The notes beneath the pieces are model-generated. The model did not search any database and had not been told where the DNA came from. It was given only the letters and a program-made list of their open reading frames with translations. Positions 52,601 through 60,330 of a DNA stretch of 64,000 nt are shown here, in pieces. Position numbers and translations under genes: made by a program. The stretch's first letter is position 1, and each line of letters opens with the position of its first letter. Source of the DNA: Galaxea fascicularis (taxonomy: Eukaryota; Cnidaria; Anthozoa; Scleractinia; Euphylliidae); NCBI GenBank assembly GCA_948470475.1, contig OX419344.1, positions 24,483,725-24,547,724 of the forward strand, written 5' to 3'.

Positions 52601-55600
52601 GGGCTAGTGGACTACCGTTTAAGGGTAGAGCACTGATGGCTGTCATCTTGGGCCCAGGATTGAGGAATTTTTTGGGAAATGTTGAGTCAGATCTGTCTAG
52701 CTATCAGTAAAAAAGAAAAACAGAAGATTGACTATACCACAACAGCTAGAATATTGGGCTACTCATTGCACATCAAGGGTTGTGTTCTTCAACAATTTGT
52801 GCAAACACATTTTCCTTATTTTATGATACACCCTATTTTAGTCTTGTTCTTTTAAAACTAAGTTAAGGATTTGTTGTCAATGGTTACCTCCACAAACCAA
52901 AGAAACTATGACTCTCCTCAGATAGGTCATAGCCAACACCAAAAGCAACAGGGAACAATCTTTTACACATAACACCCCATACCATCATACCTCTGCCTTC
53001 ATCGTCCTGGGTGCTGGACTCAGAAATTCAGCACTCATTCCTTCCAGTTTGTCAGACAAGGTCTTGTTGATACCAAAGTCCTGAAAAATAATCATAGGGA
53101 ATAAACTAGTCAAATAAGTACTTGACATTTGGTGGTTTGAGAGTTCAGCTTCAAATAGTCAAGATCCATAAAAAAAACCATACCAGTATTATCAAGGCTG
53201 CTACCAGTTAAAGCAGTTCATTTTAATGTTACTAACTGTACCTGACTGCTCTATAAAATCAATAAATGCCAGGACCATGCTGGACTTAAAGGCAACCAAC
53301 CCCGATCATTTCATTGGCTACTCCAGATAAAATCTCAAAGAGAATAAGGAAATAAATGGTTGTCAAAACTTTTCTTACAGTGCGACACGCCTTACTGTGG
53401 CCACCCAACAAACATTTTTACAAGTTAGCCAATCAGGCTAAGCAAATTTGATTGACATACCTCCATTTGGTTGTTGCGTGTTGAAACTTTCTACAGAGGC
53501 ATGCCTGTCAATCAAACTTGCGTACCTTGATCAGTGGCTAACTTGTAAAAATGTTTGTTGGGTGGCCACGGTAAGGCACATCGCACTGTAATAATGGATG
53601 ATCAGATTCTCTTAACAAGATGTAAAGAAATACAGGACAATTAAGATGAGAAACTGCCTTACCACTTCTTCTCCATCATCTGCATCACTCATGGAAGGAG
53701 TGGCTGGTGCATTAAGATTTGAAGTTTCGTCCAAATCTGAATCCTAAAATTAACATACTCAAGAGTTCTTGACGGTTCAGAAATTAAATTATTTTACAAT
53801 AAATACACAAGTATGTAACATCAGCTCAACTCAAAGAAATATTATGACAAGGAATAGCTAGTTTACCTTTTTTCTCAAACAGAAAATTCAGATCTATAGA
53901 CTGCATTGGCAGTCTGGCAAAAATTTTCTGGACAGTGTAGTAAAGAGCATTTGATTCATGAATATAGGAAATGCTAAACATTAATTCACACCTTTTCTTG
54001 ATTATGTTTCTTTCATAATATAATTAGGATCTTAAATCAAAATAAAGATCTTGATAATCTTAAAGGTAGTCCTGTAATATCTTATGGCAGATTTCGTATC
54101 CTTGTAACCATAATCATGGGAACAGGGTTGGCGCAGTGGTGAGAGTGCTTGTCTTCCACCAATATGTCCTAGGTTTGATTCCTGGACTCAGCATCATAAG
54201 TGGGCTGAGATTGCTGGTTCTCCACTCTGCTCTGAGAGGTTTTTCTCCAGGTACTCCCCTCCTCAAAAACCAACATTTGATTTGATTTGAGTTCATTTAG
54301 AGTTTATTTGATTTACAGTCTCCCCAATAGTGCACCCGTGCTTGGTTAGAAAGATTTGAGACTTAAACAAAATTATTGTTGTGGATGATATATATGAAAT
54401 AAATTGTATATGAACTGCAGATGTGAAATCAAATGAAGACTGATCCTTGCAGTTGTGAATACAATTTAGTGCAATTGCGTAAAGAAGCAATTGTACTTCA
54501 ATTGCAATTCAATGCTCTAACCAACTGAGCTATGAAGCCAATAATGTTGGGAGTAGGTCAATTGTAGGTTCATATGTTCCTGTGAAAGAGATATATCAAA
54601 TTCCTTCACTTGATTTCACATCCGCAGTTCATATATATCATCCACATTCATCTCTTTCATGGGAACATACTGTATGAACCTACAATTGACCTGCTCCTAA
54701 TGTCAGTGGCGTCATAGCTCAGAAGGTTAGAGCATCGCACCAGTATCATGAAGTCACAGGTTCAAACCCTGTTGAAGTCCTGAATTTTTTTCAGCCTTCT
54801 TTATGCAATTGCACTAAATTGCATTCACAACTGCGAGGATCAGTCTTCATTATTATTATTATTATTATTATTATCATTATCACAATCCACAGTTCACTTG
54901 CACACACCTCATAATCAAGGTTAGCAATATCTTGCATACGCAGATCAATGGTTGGCTTTCCAAAATCACTCTGAGAAAACAAAATTCAGAATGATTAAGA
55001 ACAAATAACAGGTACCATCAATATGCCCAGGTTTTTGTTTCAGCAAGCAATAAAATGAACCAGGTTTCAGGCCAGCAATTGAAACTGTATATCAAAAAAT
55101 GATACAATTTGCACAGTTTTGCTTAGATGGTGAATACATTGCATGGCTCACTGCAACCCATTTATTCTTAGAGTTGTTTACCCAGATTTTTTTAAATTGC
55201 TGTCAGTGATAAATTACATATTACCTTGTATCATGTACTTTTTCCTGTAGCAATGTAGAATGTTTTCTTTGGATGATCACATACTCTTCCAAGTAATTAG
55301 GTGGTTGGAAAAATTTTAAAGATAACTGGAGAAGTTCCAACAATGTTTGAGTAAAACTGTACATTCTTAGGATATCTACGAAATCCCAGCCTATTCAGTG
55401 AATTGTTTACTCCCTCATGTGTGGTTGTGGTTGAGTACTATATATAGAGAATAAAGCAAAAAGTTTGTTGCCTGTATCACAGACACAATGCATTTACTCG
55501 GTATCACATGTATTCTCTGTCTGTTAAAGTTATCAGCAGGTAATGGATTTTGAGCACTACATCATTTCATCATTTTACACCTACTTCATGTCTTTCCTCA

Positions 55601-58600
55601 TCATCAGACAGATCAGCCATGAAGTTTAGATTGATGTTATCTCCCAACCCTGTGCTCAAAGTTATTGTTCCACTTTCATTAATGACTCCACCAAACAACT
55701 CCTGATCTGATGACAATCTCTGCGAACAAGATAAATGTAAGGGTTAGCAAACACAATCCTTAAAAAAGAAACAAAACAAAAAGACAAAAATTTGCTGGCC
55801 TACTAAAATGATAATCCATACAAGTACTAATTAATGAAAACTAAGGAGGTTGTGGACACAAGAAAGACAATTCTTTCAAGAAAACAAAATTTAATGTTTT
55901 TAGTATCAAATGTGAGCAACGTGTGCTAGTAGCATATGAGTTGTAATCATTTATAGAGATCCATTTTTTGAGTATAATTTTGTCAGCCTACAACCAATCA
56001 TTGCAGTACACAAAAACAAGAAAGAAGCCCTGTGAAAAATGCATTTCTTTTGCCACCTCTCTGGCAAAAATAAAGGCAGAATGAAAACTTGTAACCCTGT
56101 GACTCCCACCTATCACATTCATGCAGTGTTGCCATAAGGGGTGGATGAATCAACAGCCTTTTCACAAATAATTTGCTGCATGTAACATTCTAAGGGGGTA
56201 CAAAAGCTGAAACACTCTGTCTAACCCTTAGTTCAGAAACATCCAGATGTGAAATACCAAAACCATACTTTGTACTTACCCCAGGAGGGTCCTTAATACT
56301 GCCAAGAGGTGCCTGTTGGAAAGGATCTTTATGCTTTTCTGCTGTTGGAAACCTGCCACCAGTTCCAAGCCCTGCTTTGGAACCTGTGTTTACACTGCTA
56401 TTACAACAACAACAACAACTCTTTATTCACAAATCCAAAAATCGGAAAGTGAAAAGGAGATAAAAGAGGTTATCCCTTTCTAGTTTGTCGCCTATTAATA
56501 AAATGTATTAAGAAGTAAATTATTTACAAATGTTCAAAATAGCTCGCAAAAACATCACACAATAAAAGAACTAGATGCTCACTAGAAAAAATCATTGAGA
56601 GAGTTCTTTCCGAGGGAACTTCCAGGAGTGATTCCTCCAAGTGAGCCTTTCCCTAAGGAACCTCCAAGAGGTCCTGTTCCAAGAGAGCCCCCAGCAAGGG
56701 TCCCTCCAGCAGAGGGGCTTGCACCAAGAGACCGTCCCAGAGGAGCCAATACACCTTCTCCTTTCAGGGGTGCTACTCCAGCACCAAGAAACTGAAGAGT
56801 AAAAGACATTTTGTTAAGAAGCGTGTCTCCTTTTGTAAAGGCTCACATGTTTTCCACACCATGGGAAAGTTCAAAAACTAAGATCTTTAATAATGACAAG
56901 TTGCAATACAGAAGAAATCACCAATGTACTGTTTTACTGGAACTGCAGAATACAACTAGATTCATTAATCCAAAAACCATTCAAGGGAAAACCATTCATT
57001 ATGCAAAGATGAGAAAGCTTCAACCCAAAATAGATTCGTGTCAGGATTGTTGTGTAAAGCAATTTTGCAATACATTGTTGGTATTTGGTATAATTTCAGA
57101 TGTAAAGAACTTTTAATTTGTACTTTCGGTTTCTGTGCTCCTTCTGATGCCTTGCTCTTTTTGCCAGATTCTTTCTTCTCCTTCTTCTTGTTGTCCTTTT
57201 TCGTTGAGGTACCCATGGCACTTCTTCGATGTCTCTCCTCAAGAACCATGTTTCTGTAATACTCATCACATGGATGATCCCACACACTATCACCGGTTTG
57301 AAAGTTGAAGTAGTATATCTCGCCTTTAGCATCTTGACTGAAAGGGAATTACACAACATTACATGTCACAACTGCGTTGAAGAGCCTAAGTTGCCAATTT
57401 TGGTATGACCTTAATGAGCTATATGGAATAATTGTACCGATGGGGACTCAAAATAACACTCCTGTTTTGTTTACAGTGCATTTACTGAAACCCAGGAGTC
57501 ACCCAGACAATGAAAACCAATCAGAAGGCAGAACTGAAACTATAGATTTTTTTACTTTTTCAAATCCAGCCAATCAAATGTCCAGTACAAAACAATGAAA
57601 TCTCAACTTGTTCGTTCACCAGTGATGTTTACACGACTACAGTGTCGGTTAAATGTCAAGCTCAAACAGGTAGTACTTTCATAGTGCTCTTGGGTATGGA
57701 TAATCTTGGGTATGGATAATCAGGATGGCAATGGATTGGAACTTGAAAAAAGAGTGAATTGGTGTTTTTTAACTTTTAGCCTTCTTGTCTTTAGTAAGAA
57801 CCATTATAACCAAACGCTGTTATTAAGGGCTGGCAAGGACCACAGATTTTCCCCAAAACAAATTAACATCTTGATTATTAAAAACAATGGCTGGATTCTC
57901 CGGCTACATTTTCATCGTTGCTCAGTGTACTTCAAAAATCAGTGATAAGCCTGACAAAACGATGTTATAATTTTGTCTTCTTTCAAGAACTTACTTTGTC
58001 TTTCGAATGGAGTTCTAAGACCAATAATTATTAATGTGTAAACATAAAATGTACTTAGTTTTGCATTAACCCAAATTTTGAATCCAACACAGAAGATTAC
58101 CCATGAATATGCCTCTTTAGAAGCAACTTTGAGAATTACGACTGGATATCAACATCAGACCAATTAGATATTTGTCTGACCAGACCTTCTGAAATGCCCA
58201 GCTAACTTTAACAACACCCTTTCGTACTGCATCAAAAGACCTACCATGGTTTCCACTCAGGAGGCAAAGGAGCAACAATTCCTTCCCGTGCTATAAACAG
58301 AAGTTCTCTCTCCTTCAATGGATCTATACCAATTGACTGTGCATACTCAATTATCTCTGCAAACCAGCAAATGTTTTGAGGATGACAATTCAAGAGCCTT
58401 TATACTATGTTTTAAATAGGTCTGTATATTGCTGCTAGTTACAAATACGATGTAAATTTGCAAATTAGCATTAGGTGGATTTGACTGATCTGCAATACAA
58501 ATTCATGGGTGCACATTTTTGTTTGTAATACGGTGGAACCCCACTATACTGTAAACCCACCCTGTTACTACATTTTTGTGATCTGAACAAAAGCCCACTC

Positions 58601-60160
58601 TTTTTCTCATCTAAGAACCCCCATTATTATGACCGATGACCACCTTTTGGAGTCCCTGTTCATTTATAAAATTATTTCATTAATATGACTATTCAAACTG
58701 CCTGGTGAGGCTGCTGAATGAAAACAAACACAATCTGACAAACAATAACTCGTTTTATTGTATGCTTTAGGAAGGTTGTAAGGTTGTCAAGTAACTATAA
58801 AAATGGTTCAACTGTTGATTTATAGCGAAATTAAAGGTTTATATTTAAGGCCCTACCCTGTTAATACCACCACCCCATTAATACAACCAAATTTCTGAGA
58901 CGCAACGGTGGTCATTTTAAATGGATTTAGTGAGATTTCTGCAGATCCCCATACATTAATACATACACTTTGTGGCTCCAACTCTACTAGTTTTGGAACG
59001 GGTTAGTATGATTGATGCAAGTATAATTAATGTATGGGGCTGTGCGGAAATCTTTCCTGGGGTCCACTATGTGTTACCGCAGTTGCCTAACCGGTTCAAC
59101 ACTTTTATTTGTTTTTCCTTTGTTTCATTACATAATGCCGTCATGTCCATGTATGCTCACACCTCTTTTGTTTGTCTAAGTTCTTAAAAGCTAGCCTTTT
59201 TTGTGCAAGTTTTTCATTTTTCATGTAAGTCAGGTCTAGTTTTATGCTTTTTTCTGCTTGTAGTTTTTTCTGTGTCGTACGTAGAGTCACCGATAAGGTA
59301 CGTTTGTATTCTAGCCACATGTTTCCTGTATTGTTCCGAGCTTTCTGTCGTCTTACTTTTAATATCTTTTGTAATTTTTCCTTTATAAGAACCGTTCTGG
59401 GACGGAGTTTGTTTACCGTATGGGATGAGTATCAAGGTGACCTAAATAAAGTAGAGTGCTGAGTTGCTATACAGCGGCTACAGTATGTCTGCAATGCCAT
59501 TTCTTATTCTAACCCATAACCATTCAGAGGGAGAGTTATAATTGACAAGAGAATGCATCCCTAATATGTACCAGTCAAGTTTAGCAAGAAGGGCTGTGGT
59601 AGGGTATGGGTGACATCACTTCAAACCTTTGAAGAATAATATTTTTTTCGGATAAATTTTGATTTAAATACGGTAACAATGGTTTTACTTCACATGAACC
59701 AAGTTCTGCGTTGTATCAATTTTAGCTGTTTATTTTCATGAGCCAAGTTTACACACTGGCATGATATTAGTTACACGCATAACTAAGTATATCAGAGGTT
59801 GCTGAAAAGCTAACAATTATTTTAATACGCTTTACGACAACAGGAAGGTGCAAGGTCAGTTTATTAATGTTTAGCTTACGAACAGTTGTACCTTCGGCCT
59901 CCAGACTAAATAACGTAAGCTTAAGCTTAAACTAGTCAAAAAGAGGTAATTAATAATATTATGAAAGACAAAGACTATTGTCCATATATGATTAAACTTC
60001 TGGAAGTTATAACAAAAATTTAATTAAACCTTTAATATTTTAAGTGCCTTTTAACTTACTTAACTACGTGGTTAAATCTCGCCTCACCTTGTTCTGTCGG
60101 TTGGTAATTCTCGTCATATTCTTCCTCCAGAATCAACTGTCCGTTAATCATAGTGGCCAT
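40513..60160 (-). CDS. CEP164: CEP164-like centrosomal distal-appendage protein, 26 exons, C-terminus missing
   Basis: CEP164 docks the mother centriole to membrane at distal appendages and recruits the kinase TTBK2 to start ciliogenesis (family knowledge). Seen here: an N-terminal domain with one WW module (W59, W81, P84), a Gly/Ser/Leu-rich linker, then about 450 residues of charged coiled coil, as in the vertebrate protein. Exons, high to low coordinate: 60160-60088, 58356-58245, 57337-57124, 56791-56583, 56394-56280, 55719-55585, 54970-54908, 53743-53663, 53080-52991, 52179-52085, 51576-51493, 51163-51110, 50616-50253, 49811-49641, 48922-48722, 48332-48273, 47329-47267, 46868-46725, 46236-46153, 45881-45813, 45525-45398, 45320-45249, 45117-44829, 40978-40954, 40856-40719, 40597-40513. 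Every junction is GT-AG and every phase matches its neighbour, giving 3218 coding bases (1072 codons plus 2 nt). Human CEP164 is about 1460 residues, so roughly the last quarter is absent. Additional in-frame exons could have been missed. Confidence 0.9.
40719..40856 (-). CDS. CEP164: CEP164 exon 25
   Basis: The exon follows GCCTGCAG and ends ACTTTG|GTAAGAC. It encodes [18 protein letters not shown] and a Lys/Thr/Ser-rich stretch ending in FARAINF. Phases are 1 in and 1 out. I cannot align it confidently to a named part of human CEP164. Membership rests on strand, splice signals and phase with exons 24 and 26. Confidence 0.78.
40954..40978 (-). CDS. CEP164: CEP164 exon 24: 25-bp microexon
   Basis: Between TTTCCTTCAG and GTAAGCC lie only 25 bases, encoding A-M-P-P-P-D-L-K plus the first base of a Val codon. 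Exon 23 ends in phase 0 and exon 25 needs phase 1. A 25-bp exon (8 codons plus 1) is exactly what joins them, whereas skipping it gives a premature stop in exon 25. Both splice sites are close to consensus. Confidence 0.82.
41213..41238. repeat. (ATT)n microsatellite
   Basis: About nine ATT repeats in CEP164 intron 23. Confidence 0.9.
41989..42053. mobile_element. Perfect 30-bp inverted repeat (foldback or MITE core)
   Basis: Arms at 41989-42018 and 42024-42053 are exact reverse complements around a 5-base loop (CGAGA). Each begins AACCTCGTTCCCAGGGTCC. CGTACGTAC tracts flank both sides, extending an imperfect outer stem. A related fragment is at 47003-47044. Spurious peptides with GPWERG from such sequence are, as I recall, common in coral gene predictions. 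Confidence 0.8.
42426..44371. repeat. 28-bp minisatellite, about 69 copies
   Basis: The unit reads approximately GGTTTGTAATGAGGTCC followed by GTTGTAATGCT. Each unit holds two TTGTAATG cores spaced 15 and 13 bp, so it probably arose from a 14-bp ancestor. Variants include TAACCCGGGTTT, TAACGCTTATTT, TAATGCTAGTTT, AATAAGGTC and GAGATCC. Some variants alternate to give an 84-bp (3-unit) pattern. Because 28 leaves remainder 1 modulo 3, open frames repeat every 28 residues on the minus strand; they are not genes. Confidence 0.95.
44681..44713. repeat. (AAAT)n microsatellite
   Basis: About eight AAAT repeats in CEP164 intron 23, just downstream of exon 23. Confidence 0.9.
44829..48332 (-). CDS. 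CEP164: CEP164 exons 16-23: distal coiled coil and acidic hinge
   Basis: The exons are 48332-48273, 47329-47267, 46868-46725, 46236-46153, 45881-45813, 45525-45398, 45320-45249 and 45117-44829. Short phase-0 exons of 60-144 bp encode whole numbers of helical turns (for example [16 protein letters not shown] and [16 protein letters not shown]). Exon 21 has two in-frame donors 9 nt apart (after 45398, or after 45389 adding three codons). Exon 23 starts helical ([16 protein letters not shown]) and ends in a Lys/Ala and then acidic tail ([15 protein letters not shown]). The coiled coil stops here. Confidence 0.85.
46399..46689 (-). mobile_element. tRNA-derived SINE, copy A, flanked by 41-bp direct repeats
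   Basis: On the minus strand the tRNA-like head starts near 46597 (GGCTTCATAGCTCAGTTGGT, box A) and has GGTTCAAGCCC (box B), then TCCTGAATTTTTTTCAGGC, a small hairpin. The acceptor stem pairs poorly, so this is not a functional tRNA. An identical 41-bp sequence (TGAAAGTGAATGATGCATAT and onward) lies at 46399-46439 and 46649-46689. Other copies carry related sequence at the same place, so it looks like a terminal repeat of the family rather than a simple target duplication. Located in CEP164 intron 18. Confidence 0.8.
47003..47044. mobile_element. Small foldback related to the 41989 hairpin
   Basis: CAACCTCGTTC and GAACGAGGTTG form 11-bp inverted ends around GGGAAGAGGAGAGACCCTGG. The ends match those of the hairpin in intron 23. 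It lies in CEP164 intron 17, which otherwise shows nothing. Confidence 0.6.
47330..48272. other. CEP164 intron 16, holds one MITE
   Basis: Apart from the 256-bp element at 47871-48126, nothing recognisable was seen. Confidence 0.6.
47871..48126. mobile_element. 256-bp non-autonomous DNA transposon with TGACCT target duplication
   Basis: The left end GGGGTACTTACCATTTACAC and the right end GTGTAAATGGTAAGCGCCCC are inverted repeats of about 20 bp with two mismatches. A 6-bp direct repeat TGACCT flanks them at 47865-47870 and 48127-48132. There is no internal open frame, so it is a MITE. The superfamily is not assigned. Confidence 0.8.
48722..50616 (-). CDS. CEP164: CEP164 exons 13-15: main coiled coil
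   Basis: Exon 13 (50616-50253, 364 bp, the longest) encodes uninterrupted heptad-like helix, residues about 442-563 ([35 protein letters not shown]). Exons 14 (49811-49641) and 15 (48922-48722) continue it ([20 protein letters not shown] text, then [16 protein letters not shown]). There is no proline across exon 13. The pattern of many E, K, Q, L and R residues matches the Glu-rich coiled coil of vertebrate CEP164. A truncated SINE lies 13 nt downstream of exon 13's donor. Confidence 0.88.
48923..49640. other. CEP164 intron 14 with a 163-bp tandem duplication
   Basis: Segments starting at 49092 and 49255 align imperfectly over about 100 bp: AAGATACNAAAGGGNAAAT, GTTGCNAAATTTCAT, TGGAAANGTCTT, TGGCACCCG, GCCCGGAAAG. 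This is an old duplication, otherwise unremarkable. Confidence 0.6.
50120..50240 (-). mobile_element. tRNA-derived SINE, copy B, 5'-truncated, beside a splice donor
   Basis: The minus strand starts at TCGCACCGGTACCG, inside the anticodon region, followed by GGGTTCAAACCCC (box B), TCCTG and an expanded T-run, then the family body (GCAATTG, ACTGCGACGATCATTCTTC). The D-arm is missing. The first SINE base is intron nucleotide 13 after CEP164 exon 13. Confidence 0.75.
50923..51023. mobile_element. piggyBac-like MITE, TTAA target
   Basis: The element begins TTAACCCTTTC and ends GAAAGGGTTAA (one base differs just inside). TTAA at both ends is the piggyBac target, and CCC-type termini fit that superfamily. 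About 100 bp with no coding capacity. Confidence 0.65.
51035..51060. repeat. 12-bp palindrome with 2-base loop
   Basis: TTTGAACCCTTT, then GA, then AAAGGGTTCAAA, twelve bases downstream of the piggyBac-like element. It shares the ACCCTTT word and may be a decayed end of a related element. Confidence 0.7.
51110..54970 (-). CDS. CEP164: CEP164 exons 7-12: acidic, low-complexity middle region
   Basis: Six small exons are 63, 81, 90, 95, 84 and 54 bp (54970-54908, 53743-53663, 53080-52991, 52179-52085, 51576-51493, 51163-51110). They encode acidic and Ser/Thr-rich text (for example [20 protein letters not shown]) and then the first helical Glu/Gln/Arg runs ([17 protein letters not shown]). Exon 11 has a weak donor (AG|GTCATT). 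Its acceptor AACAG|T is chosen because the later AAG would break frame. These exons have little family identity of their own and are held by splice phase and position. Confidence 0.75.
51577..52084. other. CEP164 intron 10, AT-rich
   Basis: Contains ATTAATTAATTATTAATTAA-type palindromic AT sequence near 51710-51732. Nothing else recognised. Confidence 0.5.
52180..52990. other. CEP164 intron 9, possible old MITE
   Basis: CAGTGCTCAACCCT at about 52334-52347 and AGGGTAGAGCACTG at 52622-52635 are near-perfect inverted repeats about 300 bp apart. No target duplication was evident. Otherwise nothing. Confidence 0.4.
53081..53662. other. CEP164 intron 8, holds one MITE
   Basis: Contains the TA-flanked element at 53375-53591. 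Nothing else recognised. Confidence 0.6.
53375..53591. mobile_element. TA-flanked MITE, about 215 bp, long inverted arms
   Basis: The left arm TACAGTGCGACACGCCTTAC continues through GTGGCCACCCAACAAACATT to about 53431. The right arm, from about 53535, is its reverse complement with a few mismatches, ending CGCACTGTA. CAGT...ACTG ends with a TA flank suggest a Tc1/mariner-type element (inference). The inner segment also has TTTGATTGAC/GTCAATCAAA. Confidence 0.8.
54384..54595 (-). mobile_element. tRNA-derived SINE, copy C, internally deleted
   Basis: Homologous to copy A, with AACCAACTGAGCTATGAAGCC (box A side) at about 54520-54540 and the family leader at 54541-54592. Most of the tRNA-like T-arm is lost: the body joins through CAATTGTACTTCAATTGC. 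It forms an inverted pair with copy D. CEP164 intron 7. Confidence 0.75.
54612..54877 (+). mobile_element. tRNA-derived SINE, copy D, with (ATT)n tail
   Basis: The plus strand has leader TTCATGGGAACATACTGTAT, head GGCGTCATAGCTCAGAAGGT (box A), AGGTTCAAACCCTG (box B), GTCCTGAATTTTTTTCAGCC, the body ending GATCAGTCTTC, and an ATT microsatellite tail (54849-54874). Opposite in orientation to copy C. Confidence 0.8.
54971..55584. other. CEP164 intron 6, nothing recognised
   Basis: AT-rich sequence without repeats or candidate exons that I could see. Confidence 0.5.
55585..56791 (-). CDS. CEP164: CEP164 exons 4-6: Gly/Ser/Leu-rich linker and acidic segment
   Basis: Exon 4 (56791-56583) encodes repeated short motifs of the type [12 protein letters not shown] and APLG, about one third glycine. 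It ends TTTTTCTA|GTGAGC, and the split Tyr codon would read as a stop (TAG) if unspliced. Exon 5 (56394-56280) follows AATAGCAG and continues [13 protein letters not shown] and DPPG. Exon 6 (55719-55585) encodes [12 protein letters not shown] and ends in an acidic SDDEERHE. Human CEP164 has a comparable GGLAPL-type linker here. Phases 2, 0 and 0 are consistent. Confidence 0.85.
55720..56279. other. CEP164 intron 5, nothing recognised
   Basis: No repeat, exon or motif of note. Confidence 0.5.
56403..56419. repeat. (CAA)n short microsatellite
   Basis: About five ACA/CAA repeats immediately upstream (minus strand) of the exon 5 acceptor. They read TTG repeats on the gene strand and may serve as part of the polypyrimidine region. 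Confidence 0.7.
57124..57337 (-). CDS. CEP164: CEP164 exon 3: WW domain and lysine-rich tail
   Basis: The exon opens with [12 protein letters not shown] and then [19 protein letters not shown]. Together with W59 of exon 2 it forms the WW fold at about residues 57-87 (W59, central YYF, W81, P84). In vertebrates this N-terminal region binds TTBK2. From about residue 105 the sequence turns strongly basic ([15 protein letters not shown]), like the KKKKEKK stretch after the human WW domain. The donor GTACAAA is weak by consensus, but the phase matches exon 4. Confidence 0.92.
57338..58244. other. CEP164 intron 2, nothing coding
   Basis: A short tandem duplication of CTTGGGTATGGATAAT lies near 57687-57720. 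No other structure recognised. Confidence 0.5.
58245..60160 (-). CDS. CEP164: CEP164 exons 1-2 (start and N-terminal domain)
   Basis: The start codon is the CAT at 60158-60160. Exon 1 reads [20 protein letters not shown] and ends CAAG|GTGAGG at 60088 in phase 1. The [11 protein letters not shown] stretch is the conserved opening of CEP164, which supports this start, although the second ATG three codons later is possible. Exon 2 (58356-58245) follows TTTGCAG and carries [23 protein letters not shown] and EWKP, the conserved lead-in to the WW domain. It ends CCATG|GTAGGT in phase 2, splitting the Cys codon completed by exon 3. Confidence 0.93.
58357..60087. other. CEP164 intron 1, 1.73 kb, possible LTR fragment and inverted repeat
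   Basis: 58520-58930 resembles a decayed DNA-transposon repeat (GGTGGAACCCCACTATACTG, CCACCACCCCATTAATACAA). A 27-bp imperfect inverted repeat has arms 58934-58960 and 59026-59052. A solo-LTR-like segment follows. No exon candidates were found. Confidence 0.5.
59037..59482 (+). mobile_element. Possible solo LTR (weak)
   Basis: Promoter-like TATAAGA at about 59383 is followed 60 bp later by AATAAA at 59445-59450, and the segment ends GGCTACA. GTATG occurs at both 59032-59036 and 59483-59487, as a 5-bp target duplication would. The 5' end would be GGGCTG rather than the usual TG, so this is tentative. No coding part is present. Confidence 0.3.
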
Positions 60161-60330
60161 CCTAGCTCCCACTTACTTACCCTTACCTAGCAATAGTTTG
60201 TTTCTATGCGAAGGCCGAAGAAACACTTTGCCTCTTGTGGTCAACGATAAACGTTACACAAGACGCCATTTTTTTGTTGTCAACGAGCTGAAACTTAGAG
60301 GGGAGACCTGGGGAGAATTTAAGCCAAAAC
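60161..60330. promoter_or_regulatory. Shared 170-bp bidirectional promoter region, CEP164 / ZRSR2-like
   Basis: The start codons of CEP164 (60160, minus) and the ZRSR2-like gene (60331, plus) are separated by 170 bp, so 5' UTRs and promoters must overlap. No TATA box was seen. Divergent, TATA-less housekeeping pairs are common in animals. Transcription starts cannot be placed from sequence. Confidence 0.6.

Larger units (their letters stand above)
53744..54907. other. CEP164 intron 7, holds an inverted SINE pair
   Basis: SINE copies C and D occupy about 54384-54877. Proximal sequence (53744-54380) shows no further features. GGCGCAGTGGTGAGAGTGCTT near 54130, with GGTTTGATTCC nearby, resembles boxes of another tRNA-like SINE head, unconfirmed. 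Confidence 0.55.

Noticed and set aside
56595..56795. Proline-rich plus-strand frame
   Set aside because: Antisense shadow of the Gly-rich CEP164 exon 4.
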